Shown here: one piece after another, positions 5,652 to 11,023 of the stretch | Layout of the letters: the number at the start of each line of letters is the position of its first letter | How positions within the stretch are numbered: the stretch's first letter is position 1 | NCBI GenBank assembly: GCA_945836835.1 | Contig: CAMAML010000019.1 | Span: 1-11,023, forward strand | Source: an uncultured cyanobacterium | Lineage (GTDB): Bacteria > Cyanobacteriota > Vampirovibrionia > Gastranaerophilales > Gastranaerophilaceae | Reading direction: 5' to 3' | Length of the DNA: 11,023 nucleotides | Position numbers and translations under genes: made by a program | Notes under the pieces: generated by a model | Seen by the model: only the letters and a program-made list of their open reading frames with translations | Databases searched by the model: none | Told to the model about the DNA's origin: nothing

Positions 5652-5894
5652 TTAACCGATTGCCCCCTCACCCGAATTTCTAAATTCGCCTTTATTAAAA
5701 TGTAGCTAAAGGCTCATTAAGAAATTCTACCCTCTCCCGCCTGGAGAGGGGCAAAAGTTACGGGTAATTGGCACTCGTGCAATGCCCAAATAAACTTTAA
5801 AATCTCCCTCTCCATACGGGAGAGGGACAAACCAACGTCCCGAAGATACCATAACCTCCACGGAGGGGTGAGGGGGTAAACAGCCGAATAGGTC
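5652..5894. mobile_element. MITE/REP-like element with nested inverted repeats
   Basis: The insert between the two 30-bp repeats is a set of nested dyads: CCCCCTCACCC (5663-5673) with GGGTGAGGGGG (5866-5876) on the outside, and two internal hairpins sharing the same arms, CCCTCTCC/GGAGAGGG (5730-5750) and TCCCTCTCC/GGAGAGGGA (5805-5827). Smaller palindromes are CGAATTT/AAATTCG (5673-5688) and CCTCC/GGAGG (5855-5866). Short reading frames here carry no recognisable domain and are probably spurious. GC-rich CCCTCTCC-type hairpins recur in many genomes as non-autonomous repeats. No transposase is present, and no clear target-site duplication was found, so 'mobile' is inference. Confidence 0.5.
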
Positions 5895-5924
5895 GTGTTC
5901 AACGTTTTCATTGAACACGACAAC
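5895..5924 (+). repeat. Palindrome-containing 30-bp repeat, copy 2
   Basis: Identical to copy 1. Here the flanking bases extend the hairpin arms to ten pairs (TCGTGTTCAA, 5893-5902, with TTGAACACGA, 5911-5920). Confidence 0.85.
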
Positions 5925-5960
5925 GATAAATTTTATTGCAGGTGCGGTAAAGCCGAACTA

Positions 5961-5996
5961 CAATAAAACAAATTGCGGAGGCTCGTTTAACTCCGC
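5961..5996 (-). terminator. Probable terminator of relA/spoT
   Basis: On the reverse strand GCGGAG (5996-5991) and CTCCGC (5980-5975) form a six-base GC-rich stem with a ten-base loop, followed by AATTTGTTTTATTG, a T-rich tail. It lies about 110 bases past the relA/spoT stop. The interrupted T-tract makes the call moderate. Confidence 0.5.
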
Positions 5997-6048
5997 CGCG
6001 AACATATTCGAGCGTGAAGGAAATCCAAGACAAGGGGGCAAACAGTAA

Positions 6049-6079
6049 CGTTATCGGGTTCGATGAAAATGTCGAACAC
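6049..6079 (-). repeat. Diverged, inverted third copy of the palindromic repeat
   Basis: Read on the reverse strand, 26 of 31 bases match copy 2 and its next base. Within the hairpin arms one A:T pair has become G:C through changes on both sides (6062 and 6073), so the stem is kept; one outer pair is lost. It starts 26 bases past the relA/spoT stop codon. Confidence 0.7.
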
Positions 6080-6104
6080 CTTATTTAGGGACTGAGTGAT
6101 TAAG

Positions 6105-8327
6105 TTATTTATCAGGCTTTGAGTGTTTGGATTTTGAAGACTTTGATTTTCCGTTTGACTTTGCGGATTTATTACCATGCGCAGTCTGGAATGACGTTTG
6201 GACACGTTTTACGCTGTATACATCAGGAATTGCCTGTATGCAGTTTATAACTTTTTTAAGAGTATCAATATTGTCGAGTTCCATGCCAAGCTCAATAATA
6301 CCTATACGGTTGTTTTTGGATTTAACGTTTGCGTAAGTAATATTTGTATTGTTATCGGAAACCGCGGCAATAATATCTTTTAAAAGTCCGAGTTTTTCAC
6401 CCGTTTCAATACGGATTGTCGTAGTATAGGTTTTGTTTGTGTTGTCACCCGACCAGTGAATATCCATTAACCTTTCGGGCTGGACGTTTTCGAGCGTTTG
6501 ACAGTCAATCCTGTGAACGGTAACCCCTTTTGAACGGGTAACAACCCCGACGATAGGTTCCCCGGGGATTGGCGAACAGCATTTTGCAAAAGAGTATAAA
6601 AGCCCTTCCAATCCGATTATATCTTTTTCGGATTTCTTTCGGTTCGAAGCATGGAAGGTATTTTCAGGGTTTCTCGGTTGTGGTTTTTTGAGCTTGTTCA
6701 AAACCTTATTTATCGTTGTTTCGCCGTAACCGAGCGCAGCAAAAAGATCCTCCGCACTCTGATAATTCATTATCTTTGCAACCTTCTCAAACTCACCGTT
6801 CTTAACGTATTCGTCAAATACTGCTTTAGTAAGCTCGTGTTCAAGGTTGGATTTTCCGACCTCGACGTGGTTTTCTCGGTTATTTTTCTTAAACCATTGC
6901 TTAATCTTAGAAGATGCCTGTTTTGTCACGACAAAATTCAGCCAGTCAAGTCTCGGGGCAGGCGTTTTGGATGTCAAGATTTCGACAATGTCGCCGTTAA
7001 CGAGTTTTGTGTCGAGTTGAGCAATTCTTCCGTTGACCAAGGCCCCGACAGTTCTGTTTCCTACATCGGAGTGAATACGGTACGCAAAGTCCACGGGAGT
7101 TGCGTTAATCGGAAGGTCTAAAACATCGCCGTTCGGAGTGAACGCAAAAACCTGATCCGAGAATAAATCCAGTTTTACGGAGTTTACGTAATCCTCGGCG
7201 GAAGTCATGTCTTTGTCGTATTCGACCATTTTCCGCATCCAAGAGAACTGCATATCGGCAGGATTATCCGCTTTTTGGGAGCCCTTTTCTTTGTATCGCC
7301 AGTGGGCGGCAACACCGTATTCTGCAACTTCGTGCATCTTCCAGGTTCTTATTTGGACTTCTAAAGGTTTTGAGCGCGGACCGATGACGGACGTGTGAAG
7401 GGATTGGTACATGTTACCTTTCGGCATGGCAATGTAGTCCTTAAACCGCCCCGGAATAGGTTTAAATTGTGAGTGGATTAAGCCCAAAACTTCATAACAT
7501 TCTTTTTCCGAGTCAACGATTACGCGAACAGCCGTAATGTCGTAGAGTTCATGGAAAGCGATGTTTAATCGTTTCATTTTTGAGTAGATACTGTAATAAT
7601 GCTTTGCACGCCCCGTAATTTGTGCGTTAATTCCGCTTTTCTTTACGTCTTTTGAAATCTGATCTATAAGCATTTTGACGGTCATATCGCGTTCGGCACG
7701 GGTTTGGGAAACAAGCTGAGCAATCTCAAAATACTTGTCGGGTTCAAGGTAACGGAGTGATAAATCTTCGAGTTCCGCTTTAATTTTCCCGATACCGAGG
7801 CGGTTTGCAAGCGGAGCAAATATGTCCAAAGTTTCTCGTGCAATTTTTTGTTGTTTGTTTGCCGCCATAAAGTTCAGAGTTCTCATATTGTGGAGCCTGT
7901 CGGCAAGTTTCAGAAAAATTACCCTGATGTCGTTTGCCATGGCGATAAAAAGTCTGCGAAAATTCTCTGCTTGCCGTTCTTCTTTCGACTTAAACTGGAG
8001 CTTGCCGAGTTTTGTAACCCCTTGTACAAGCGATAAAACGTCATCGCCGAAGAGTTCTTGAATTTCTTCGGGTTTTGTGTCGGTATCTTCAAGAATGTCA
8101 TGGAGAAAGGCTGCAATAACCGTATGCGAATCAGCCTTCAATTCTACCAAAATCTTTGCAACCTCGACGGGATGGATTATGTAAGGCTCTTCCGAGACTC
8201 TGTATTGCCCCGCGTGGAGTTTTTGGGCGAACTCAAACGCCTCTTGTATTTTATTTATCTCTTCTTTGCGTCGCTTTTGTAAAGTTAAGTTACGCTTAAT
8301 ATCTTCAAATAATAATTTTTCTGACAT
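6105..8327 (-). CDS. Bifunctional (p)ppGpp synthetase/hydrolase, RelA/SpoT family
   Basis: A full-length 740-residue Rel-type enzyme that makes and degrades the alarmone (p)ppGpp in response to amino-acid starvation and other stress. The hydrolase HD domain is intact: HPVE (52-55), HDILEDT (76-82) and LADRLHN (141-147). The synthetase domain has YYSIYSKMK (244-252), RFKDYIAMPKGNMYQSLHT (294-312) and EVQIRT (323-328). The RFKD form (RxKD) is that of bifunctional enzymes, in contrast to ExDD of synthetase-only RelA. Then follow a TGS domain (about 391-455), a helical region, the conserved-cysteine segment AKCCSPIPGE with HRIDC (581-609), and an ACT domain (about 635-710). An unusual Lys/Ser-rich tail closes the protein. 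No ribosome binding site precedes the ATG at 8327, and a -10 box lies within nine bases of it. Because RelA/SpoT names vary for single-copy Rel enzymes, no symbol is given. Confidence 0.96.
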   Translation of the reverse strand: MSEKLLFEDIKRNLTLQKRRKEEINKIQEAFEFAQKLHAGQYRVSEEPYIIHPVEVAKILVELKADSHTVIAAFLHDILEDTDTKPEEIQELFGDDVLSLVQGVTKLGKLQFKSKEERQAENFRRLFIAMANDIRVIFLKLADRLHNMRTLNFMAANKQQKIARETLDIFAPLANRLGIGKIKAELEDLSLRYLEPDKYFEIAQLVSQTRAERDMTVKMLIDQISKDVKKSGINAQITGRAKHYYSIYSKMKRLNIAFHELYDITAVRVIVDSEKECYEVLGLIHSQFKPIPGRFKDYIAMPKGNMYQSLHTSVIGPRSKPLEVQIRTWKMHEVAEYGVAAHWRYKEKGSQKADNPADMQFSWMRKMVEYDKDMTSAEDYVNSVKLDLFSDQVFAFTPNGDVLDLPINATPVDFAYRIHSDVGNRTVGALVNGRIAQLDTKLVNGDIVEILTSKTPAPRLDWLNFVVTKQASSKIKQWFKKNNRENHVEVGKSNLEHELTKAVFDEYVKNGEFEKVAKIMNYQSAEDLFAALGYGETTINKVLNKLKKPQPRNPENTFHASNRKKSEKDIIGLEGLLYSFAKCCSPIPGEPIVGVVTRSKGVTVHRIDCQTLENVQPERLMDIHWSGDNTNKTYTTTIRIETGEKLGLLKDIIAAVSDNNTNITYANVKSKNNRIGIIELGMELDNIDTLKKVINCIQAIPDVYSVKRVQTSFQTAHGNKSAKSNGKSKSSKSKHSKPDK

Positions 8328-8336
8328 AATATAATT

Positions 8337-8365
8337 ATAATACGAATATCTTGTAAGTTTTTCAA
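8337..8365 (-). promoter_or_regulatory. Promoter of relA/spoT close to the start codon
   Basis: On the reverse strand TTGAAA (8365-8360), 17 bases, then TATTAT (8342-8337). An overlapping perfect TATAAT (8339-8334) is six bases from the ATG with a 20-base spacer. Either choice puts the transcript start within about three bases of the start codon. Confidence 0.55.
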
Positions 8366-8403
8366 GAGGATTTTAAAAATTTCATACAGAAGGACGATAA
8401 AAA

Positions 8404-8715
8404 ATGATAAAAATCAGCGAAAAAGGTGTCTCGGTAACCCTCAAAATCTCACCGAACGCAAGTAAAAACGAGATTATAAAAAATCAGGGCGAACTAAAGG
8501 TAAAGATTACGGCACAGCCAATCGAAAACAAGGCGAACAAGGCACTTATTGAATTTCTGGCAAAACAATTCAAAGTTCCAAAAACCTCGATAGAAATTAT
8601 CCGAGGGGAGACCTCCAAGGAAAAGACCTTGTTGATAAAAGTTTTTGATAGTGATAAAATTGATTTCGTGACGAAGGTACTAAGTGACGGGGTGAATAGA
8701 GATGACAACAATTAA
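8404..8715 (+). CDS. DUF167/YggU family protein
   Basis: A 103-residue protein of the small DUF167 (YggU-like) family, widespread and of unknown biochemical role. The typical pattern is visible: VTLKISPNASKNEI (11-24) and ELKVKITAQPIENKANKALIEFLAKQF (30-56), with the family's characteristic APPxxGxANxxL element appearing here as AQPIENKANKAL, then IEIIRGETSKEKTLLI. Family members are normally about 75-100 residues, so this copy has a slightly longer C-terminus. AAGGAC lies upstream of 8404. Its end overlaps the dapF start by 14 bases, so the two are translated from one message and probably coupled. It is divergent from relA/spoT. Confidence 0.88.
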   Translation: MIKISEKGVSVTLKISPNASKNEIIKNQGELKVKITAQPIENKANKALIEFLAKQFKVPKTSIEIIRGETSKEKTLLIKVFDSDKIDFVTKVLSDGVNRDDNN

Positions 8716-9535
8716 GCTTACAAAAATGCAAGGTTGCGGAAACGACTTTGTGATAATCGATAAACAAGAATTTGATAAAACGGGATTAAGTATGACAGAA
8801 CTTGCAAAAAAAGTTTGCGACAGGCACTTCGGAGTCGGAGCTGACGGGATGATAATCCCCGATACTACAACAAGCGAAACTGACCTCGGCTGGTACTTTT
8901 ACAACCTCGACGGCTCAACCGCACAAATGTGCGGAAACGGCATGAGATGTTTTGCAAAATACGTCTTTGACAAAGGGTTAGTCAATAAAAAAAGTTTCTC
9001 GGTCAAAACTTTGGCGGGAGTGATTAAGCCCGAAATCCTTGATGACGGCATGGTGCGTGTTGATATGGGACATCCGATTTTAGAGGATGAAAAAATTCCG
9101 TTCAAAGGGGAAAGAACAATTAAAATCCTCGACAAAGAGTTTAAGATTACGCCTGTCTCAATGGGAAACCCTCACTGTGTAATCTTTACGGAAGACGACC
9201 CGATGGAATTGGCTCTAAAGTATGGACCCGAAATAGAGAAACATCCGTTTTTCCCCGAAAAAACCAACGTAGAATTTGTACGCGTCATCTCGAAAGATGA
9301 AATAGAAATGCGGGTATATGAACGGGGTTGCGGGATTACTCTTGCCTGCGGAACGGGCGCTTGTGCCTCTCAAGTGGCATGTGTTTTAAATAACTTAACA
9401 GAAAATAAAATAAAAGTTAATCTGCTCGGTGGGGCTGTATACGTTGAGTGGAGCGGAATTGCGGGCAATGTAACAAATAACGTTTACCTCACGGGACCCG
9501 CAAATTACACCTTTTATGCAGATTACATCTTGTAA
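8702..9535 (+). CDS. dapF: Diaminopimelate epimerase
   Basis: A 277-residue enzyme that converts LL-diaminopimelate to the meso form in the cytoplasm, without a cofactor, supplying lysine and the peptidoglycan cross-linking residue. Both catalytic cysteines are present: C77 in MCGNGMRC (76-83) and C216 in ACGTGACA (215-222). The N-terminal KMQGCGNDF (8-16) and GVGADG (44-49), the central MGNPHCV (154-160) and ERGCGITLACGTG (207-219) are all family hallmarks. The usual ERGVGET is ERGCGIT here, an uncommon substitution beside the active site. Translation starts inside the end of the YggU gene, with GGGGTGA about 10 bases ahead, which suggests coupling. The gene ends 55 bases before rpsF, whose promoter begins within the dapF stop codon region. 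Confidence 0.97.
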   Translation: MTTIKLTKMQGCGNDFVIIDKQEFDKTGLSMTELAKKVCDRHFGVGADGMIIPDTTTSETDLGWYFYNLDGSTAQMCGNGMRCFAKYVFDKGLVNKKSFSVKTLAGVIKPEILDDGMVRVDMGHPILEDEKIPFKGERTIKILDKEFKITPVSMGNPHCVIFTEDDPMELALKYGPEIEKHPFFPEKTNVEFVRVISKDEIEMRVYERGCGITLACGTGACASQVACVLNNLTENKIKVNLLGGAVYVEWSGIAGNVTNNVYLTGPANYTFYADYIL

Positions 9536-9559
9536 TTTTCCTATGTTTCATGGTATTAT
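9530..9559 (+). promoter_or_regulatory. Promoter of the rpsF-ssb-rpsR operon
   Basis: TTGTAA (9530-9535), overlapping the last bases of dapF, and an extended -10 TGG-TATTAT (9551-9559) are separated by 18 bases. The start site would be near 9566, about 25 bases before rpsF. The -10 region repeats the CATGGTATTAT string seen before the glycosyltransferase. Confidence 0.6.
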
Positions 9560-9590
9560 TAATGCATAAACATATAAAGGAGAATTGTAA

Positions 9591-9890
9591 ATGAAAAATT
9601 ATGAATTATTAACTATCTTCAAGCCAAATTTGGACGCAGAAGAAGTAGATACAATTATTTCAAAAATGGAAAGCCTTATCGTATCTTTCGGCGGTAAGAT
9701 TGTATCTTCCGACAAAATCGGCAGAAAAAAATTGGCTTATGACATCCAAAACTTTAGAGACGGGTTCTTTTTCTCGGCAATCTTGAATTTGCCTGCCGAT
9801 AAAGTGGCAGAATTTAAAAGACAACTGAGATTGAATGACTCAATCTTGAGAACAATGTTTATGGAAGCAAGCGAAAAGGCTTCCGTGTAG
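9591..9890 (+). CDS. rpsF: Ribosomal protein bS6
   Basis: A 99-residue small-subunit protein that binds 16S rRNA as a pair with bS18. It shows MKNYELLTIFKPNLDAEEVD at the start, the conserved GRKKLAYDIQNFRDGFFF (44-61), and the C-terminal FKRQLRLNDSILRTMF, all standard for S6. The length is normal and there is no acidic or glutamate tail of the kind added in some species. AAAGGAG precedes the ATG at 9591. It is the first gene of the conserved rpsF-ssb-rpsR block, which places S6 and its partner S18 on one message; ssb begins 29 bases after its stop. Confidence 0.97.
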   Translation: MKNYELLTIFKPNLDAEEVDTIISKMESLIVSFGGKIVSSDKIGRKKLAYDIQNFRDGFFFSAILNLPADKVAEFKRQLRLNDSILRTMFMEASEKASV

Positions 9891-9919
9891 TCGGAAATTT
9901 GAAAGCAGAGGTTTGAATT

Positions 9920-10333
9920 ATGATAGCCAAAACCGTTGTTACGGGAACAGTTTACAGAACACCCGAAAAGAGATTTACGTCAAATGATATTGCGGTATCG
10001 GCGTTTGTCTTGAATATCGGCGAAAGAGAAGAAATGCTCATTCGGGTAATTTCAAGAAGAAAAGCGTTAGACGAAGTTGTTTCCGACTTGTCTAAGGGCA
10101 ACAGAGTTTTGGTTGAAGGCAGATTGCAAACCAACACGGTAAAAATGGACGACGGAACGGAAAAACGCATCTTTGAAATTGATGCGGCAACGATTGAACC
10201 AATTTCAGGCTCAAGCTCGGGCGGAGCGACTTCGACGACGTCAAGCTCGGATTTCGGAACTGAAGAAATCGTTAAAATAGAATCGGATGATTTTTCAAAC
10301 GAGCTTATAGGCGAAGATGAAATTCCGTTCTAA
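9920..10333 (+). CDS. ssb: Single-stranded DNA-binding protein
   Basis: A 137-residue SSB that coats single-stranded DNA in replication, repair and recombination and recruits partners through its C-terminal tip. Residues 1-95 form the OB fold: VVTGTVYRTPEKRFTSNDIAV at the start and GNRVLVEGRLQTNTVKMDDGT (60-80) as the best-conserved stretch. A Ser/Gly/Thr-rich linker (96-110) and an acidic region lead to the tip EDEIPF (132-137), the equivalent of DDDIPF. There is no tryptophan anywhere in the protein, although classical SSBs stack DNA bases on several. The short OB fold resembles cyanobacterial SSBs. GAGG lies eight bases before 9920. Its position between rpsF and rpsR is the ancestral one for bacteria and confirms the identity despite the divergence. 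Confidence 0.93.
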   Translation: MIAKTVVTGTVYRTPEKRFTSNDIAVSAFVLNIGEREEMLIRVISRRKALDEVVSDLSKGNRVLVEGRLQTNTVKMDDGTEKRIFEIDAATIEPISGSSSGGATSTTSSSDFGTEEIVKIESDDFSNELIGEDEIPF

Positions 10334-10388
10334 ATAAAAATAAGTATAAAGTAACACAAAAACAGGCTAGAAAGGCAAATAAAAAACA

Positions 10389-10622
10389 ATGGCAAGACAG
10401 AACGATTATGACAAGAAAAAACGTAAGACCTGCAGTCTTTGTGCGGATCACGTTGAGTCTATCGACTTCAAAGATGTTGCAAAGTTGAGAAGATACTTGA
10501 CCGAAGCGGGCAAAATCATCCCGAGAAGAATTACGGGCAACTGTGCGGCTCACCAACGTATGATAGCAAAAGCAATCAAACGCGCAAGAGAAGCAGCTCT
10601 GATTGATTACGTTTTTGACTAA
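10389..10622 (+). CDS. rpsR: Ribosomal protein bS18, zinc-binding type
   Basis: A 77-residue small-subunit protein, partner of bS6. FKDVAKLRRYLTEAGKIIPRRITG (27-50) and AIKRAREAALIDY near the C-terminus are diagnostic. C15, C18, C52 and H55 form a CxxC...CxxH set expected to bind zinc, the so-called C+ form; many bacteria have lost these residues. The ribosome binding site is weak (GAAAGG about 13 bases before the ATG), and ssb lies 55 bases upstream, so its translation may depend on the operon. In many bacteria rplI follows; here a terminator and a convergent gene follow instead. Confidence 0.96.
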   Translation: MARQNDYDKKKRKTCSLCADHVESIDFKDVAKLRRYLTEAGKIIPRRITGNCAAHQRMIAKAIKRAREAALIDYVFD

Positions 10623-10647
10623 GGTTAACAGTTTAGTTAATGTCTAT

Positions 10648-10687
10648 AACAAACCGCAGTCCCGCAAGGTGCCTGCGGCTTGTTTTT
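10648..10687 (+). terminator. Terminator of the rpsF-ssb-rpsR operon
   Basis: AACAA-A-CCGCAG (10648-10659) pairs with CTGCGG-C-TTGTT (10673-10684) with one internal mismatch and a 13-base loop, followed by Ts to 10687. It lies 26 bases past rpsR and shortly before the end of the convergent gene, for which the reverse-strand T-tract is poorer. Confidence 0.75.
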
Positions 10688-10695
10688 GAATGAAA

Positions 10696-11022
10696 TTATT
10701 TAACTTTAAACGGATAATCTTTCGGAATTTTCCAGCCGTTTAAGTATATCAAAGCGGTACAATAAACTTTCATTGAAGAATTTTTGTCACAAGAGTACAT
10801 ATGCCCTGGCTTGGTAAGTTCTTCTTTGGTATAGCTGCTCAGAGACTCTGCATAAGGTTCAAAACCTTTTTTGTAATGATATTTATTTGATGTACTGGCT
10901 GGAAAGAATTTAAAAGTAAAAAAAGTTTTTCCGCAATCAGGGCGTTCTCTATTGCCACTATTTATTGTACCAAGTAATTCGGGGTTAAAATTTTTTGCAT
11001 TCGGATAAAAATAAAAATCAGC
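10696..11022 (-). CDS. C-terminal part of a pilin-like protein (cut by window edge)
   Basis: On the reverse strand a frame is open from the window edge for 108 codons to a TAA at 10698-10696. It includes CGKTFFTFKFFP, then KPGHMYSCDKNSSMKVYCTA (about 74-93 of the visible part) and LIYLNGWKIPKDYPFKVK at the end. The closing pattern CTALIxxxGWKIxxDYP, with paired cysteines ahead of it, is one I associate with the C-termini of pilin/pseudopilin-like proteins of Gastranaerophilales; this rests on memory rather than a search. The N-terminal methylation signal, which would settle it, lies outside the window. It converges on rpsR, with about 73 bases between the two stop codons. Confidence 0.65.
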   Translation of the reverse strand, partial: ADFYFYPNAKNFNPELLGTINSGNRERPDCGKTFFTFKFFPASTSNKYHYKKGFEPYAESLSSYTKEELTKPGHMYSCDKNSSMKVYCTALIYLNGWKIPKDYPFKVK

Positions 11023-11023
11023 A

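Larger units (their letters stand above)
5481..6104. other. Long non-coding stretch packed with inverted repeats
   Basis: No convincing gene is present in these 624 bases: the open frames lack ribosome binding sites and run across the repeats. In order it holds the pilin terminator (5521-5555), a CTTGTGT/ACACAAG hairpin (5583-5608), the repeat-bracketed MITE-like element (5622-5924), a TTTTATTG/CAATAAAA inverted repeat (5931-5968), the probable relA/spoT terminator (5961-5996), and a third copy of the palindromic repeat (6049-6079). It separates the convergent pilin-like and relA/spoT genes, a place where insertions are tolerated. Confidence 0.7.

Noticed and set aside
5473..5655. 60-codon forward frame overlapping the end of the pilin-like gene
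   Set aside because: It crosses the terminator hairpin and the first 30-bp repeat and has no ribosome binding site of its own.
5717..5923. Reverse-strand open frames of 63-68 codons in the repeat element
   Set aside because: They run across the nested inverted repeats, lack ribosome binding sites, and contain no domain; repeats of this kind commonly create such frames.
5622..5924. Two identical 30-bp palindromic repeats as a minimal CRISPR array
   Set aside because: The copies are 243 bases apart with structured, repeat-rich sequence between them and there are no cas genes; the spacing and content do not fit CRISPR spacers.
5481..6104. Template repeat of a diversity-generating retroelement downstream of the pilin-lectin gene
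   Set aside because: I found no stretch here, or elsewhere in the window, resembling 5355-5477, and no reverse transcriptase frame.
5987..6205. 72-codon reverse frame overlapping the end of relA/spoT
   Set aside because: It lies out of frame over the Rel tail and through repeat copy 3. Its similarity to translated copy 2 is explained by the shared DNA repeat.

Overview
The window is ordinary chromosomal DNA from a low-GC, diderm-type bacterium. The best guess, at moderate confidence, is a gut member of the Gastranaerophilales/Vampirovibrionia ('Melainabacteria'), the non-photosynthetic relatives of Cyanobacteria. Three things point there. The tRNA-Glu(UUC) has chloroplast/cyanobacterial-type features (G1:U72, A53:U61, A73). 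There are pilin-like proteins with the N-terminus GFTLAEVLITLGVIGVVAA, and a second pilin-like C-terminus sits at the right edge. The SSB is short, has no Trp, and resembles cyanobacterial SSBs. A dapF gene implies meso-DAP/lysine synthesis. No 16S or other decisive phylogenetic marker is present.

Layout, left to right. A family 2 glycosyltransferase (33-914) and a family 4 [4Fe-4S] uracil-DNA glycosylase (979-1569) run forward, followed by tRNA-Glu with its own near-consensus promoter and terminator (1612-1803). A bidirectional terminator separates these from a reverse-strand redox cluster: a small secreted protein of unknown function, thioredoxin reductase, then a nitroreductase (3917 down to 1866). 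Next is a divergent pair: a 52-residue ribbon-helix-helix protein (reverse) and a 392-residue pilin-like protein (forward). Between them lies a compact control region with a perfect 27-bp palindrome and a second dyad overlapping the forward promoter.

The pilin-like protein has a C-terminal half that looks like a C-type-lectin/DUF1566-type domain. Its last codons are adenine-poor and GC-rich, which would fit the target (variable region) of a diversity-generating retroelement, but no reverse transcriptase or template repeat is in the window. After it comes about 620 bp without a convincing gene. It holds a MITE-like nested inverted-repeat element bracketed by two identical 30-bp palindrome-containing repeats; a third, diverged copy lies beside the relA/spoT stop codon in the opposite orientation and carries a compensatory pair of changes.

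A full-length bifunctional (p)ppGpp synthetase/hydrolase (8327 down to 6105) follows on the reverse strand. Divergent from it are a DUF167/YggU gene overlapping dapF, and then the classic rpsF-ssb-rpsR operon with its own extended -10 promoter and a terminator; rplI does not follow. The window ends inside a reverse-strand pilin-like gene.

Most of the content is conserved housekeeping: translation, DNA repair and replication, stringent response, redox and cell wall. The parts most worth checking are the pilin-lectin fusion, the repeat family at 5622-6079, the RHH operator region, and two genes (the secreted protein and relA/spoT) whose -10 boxes sit almost on the start codon with no Shine-Dalgarno sequence, suggesting leaderless mRNAs.
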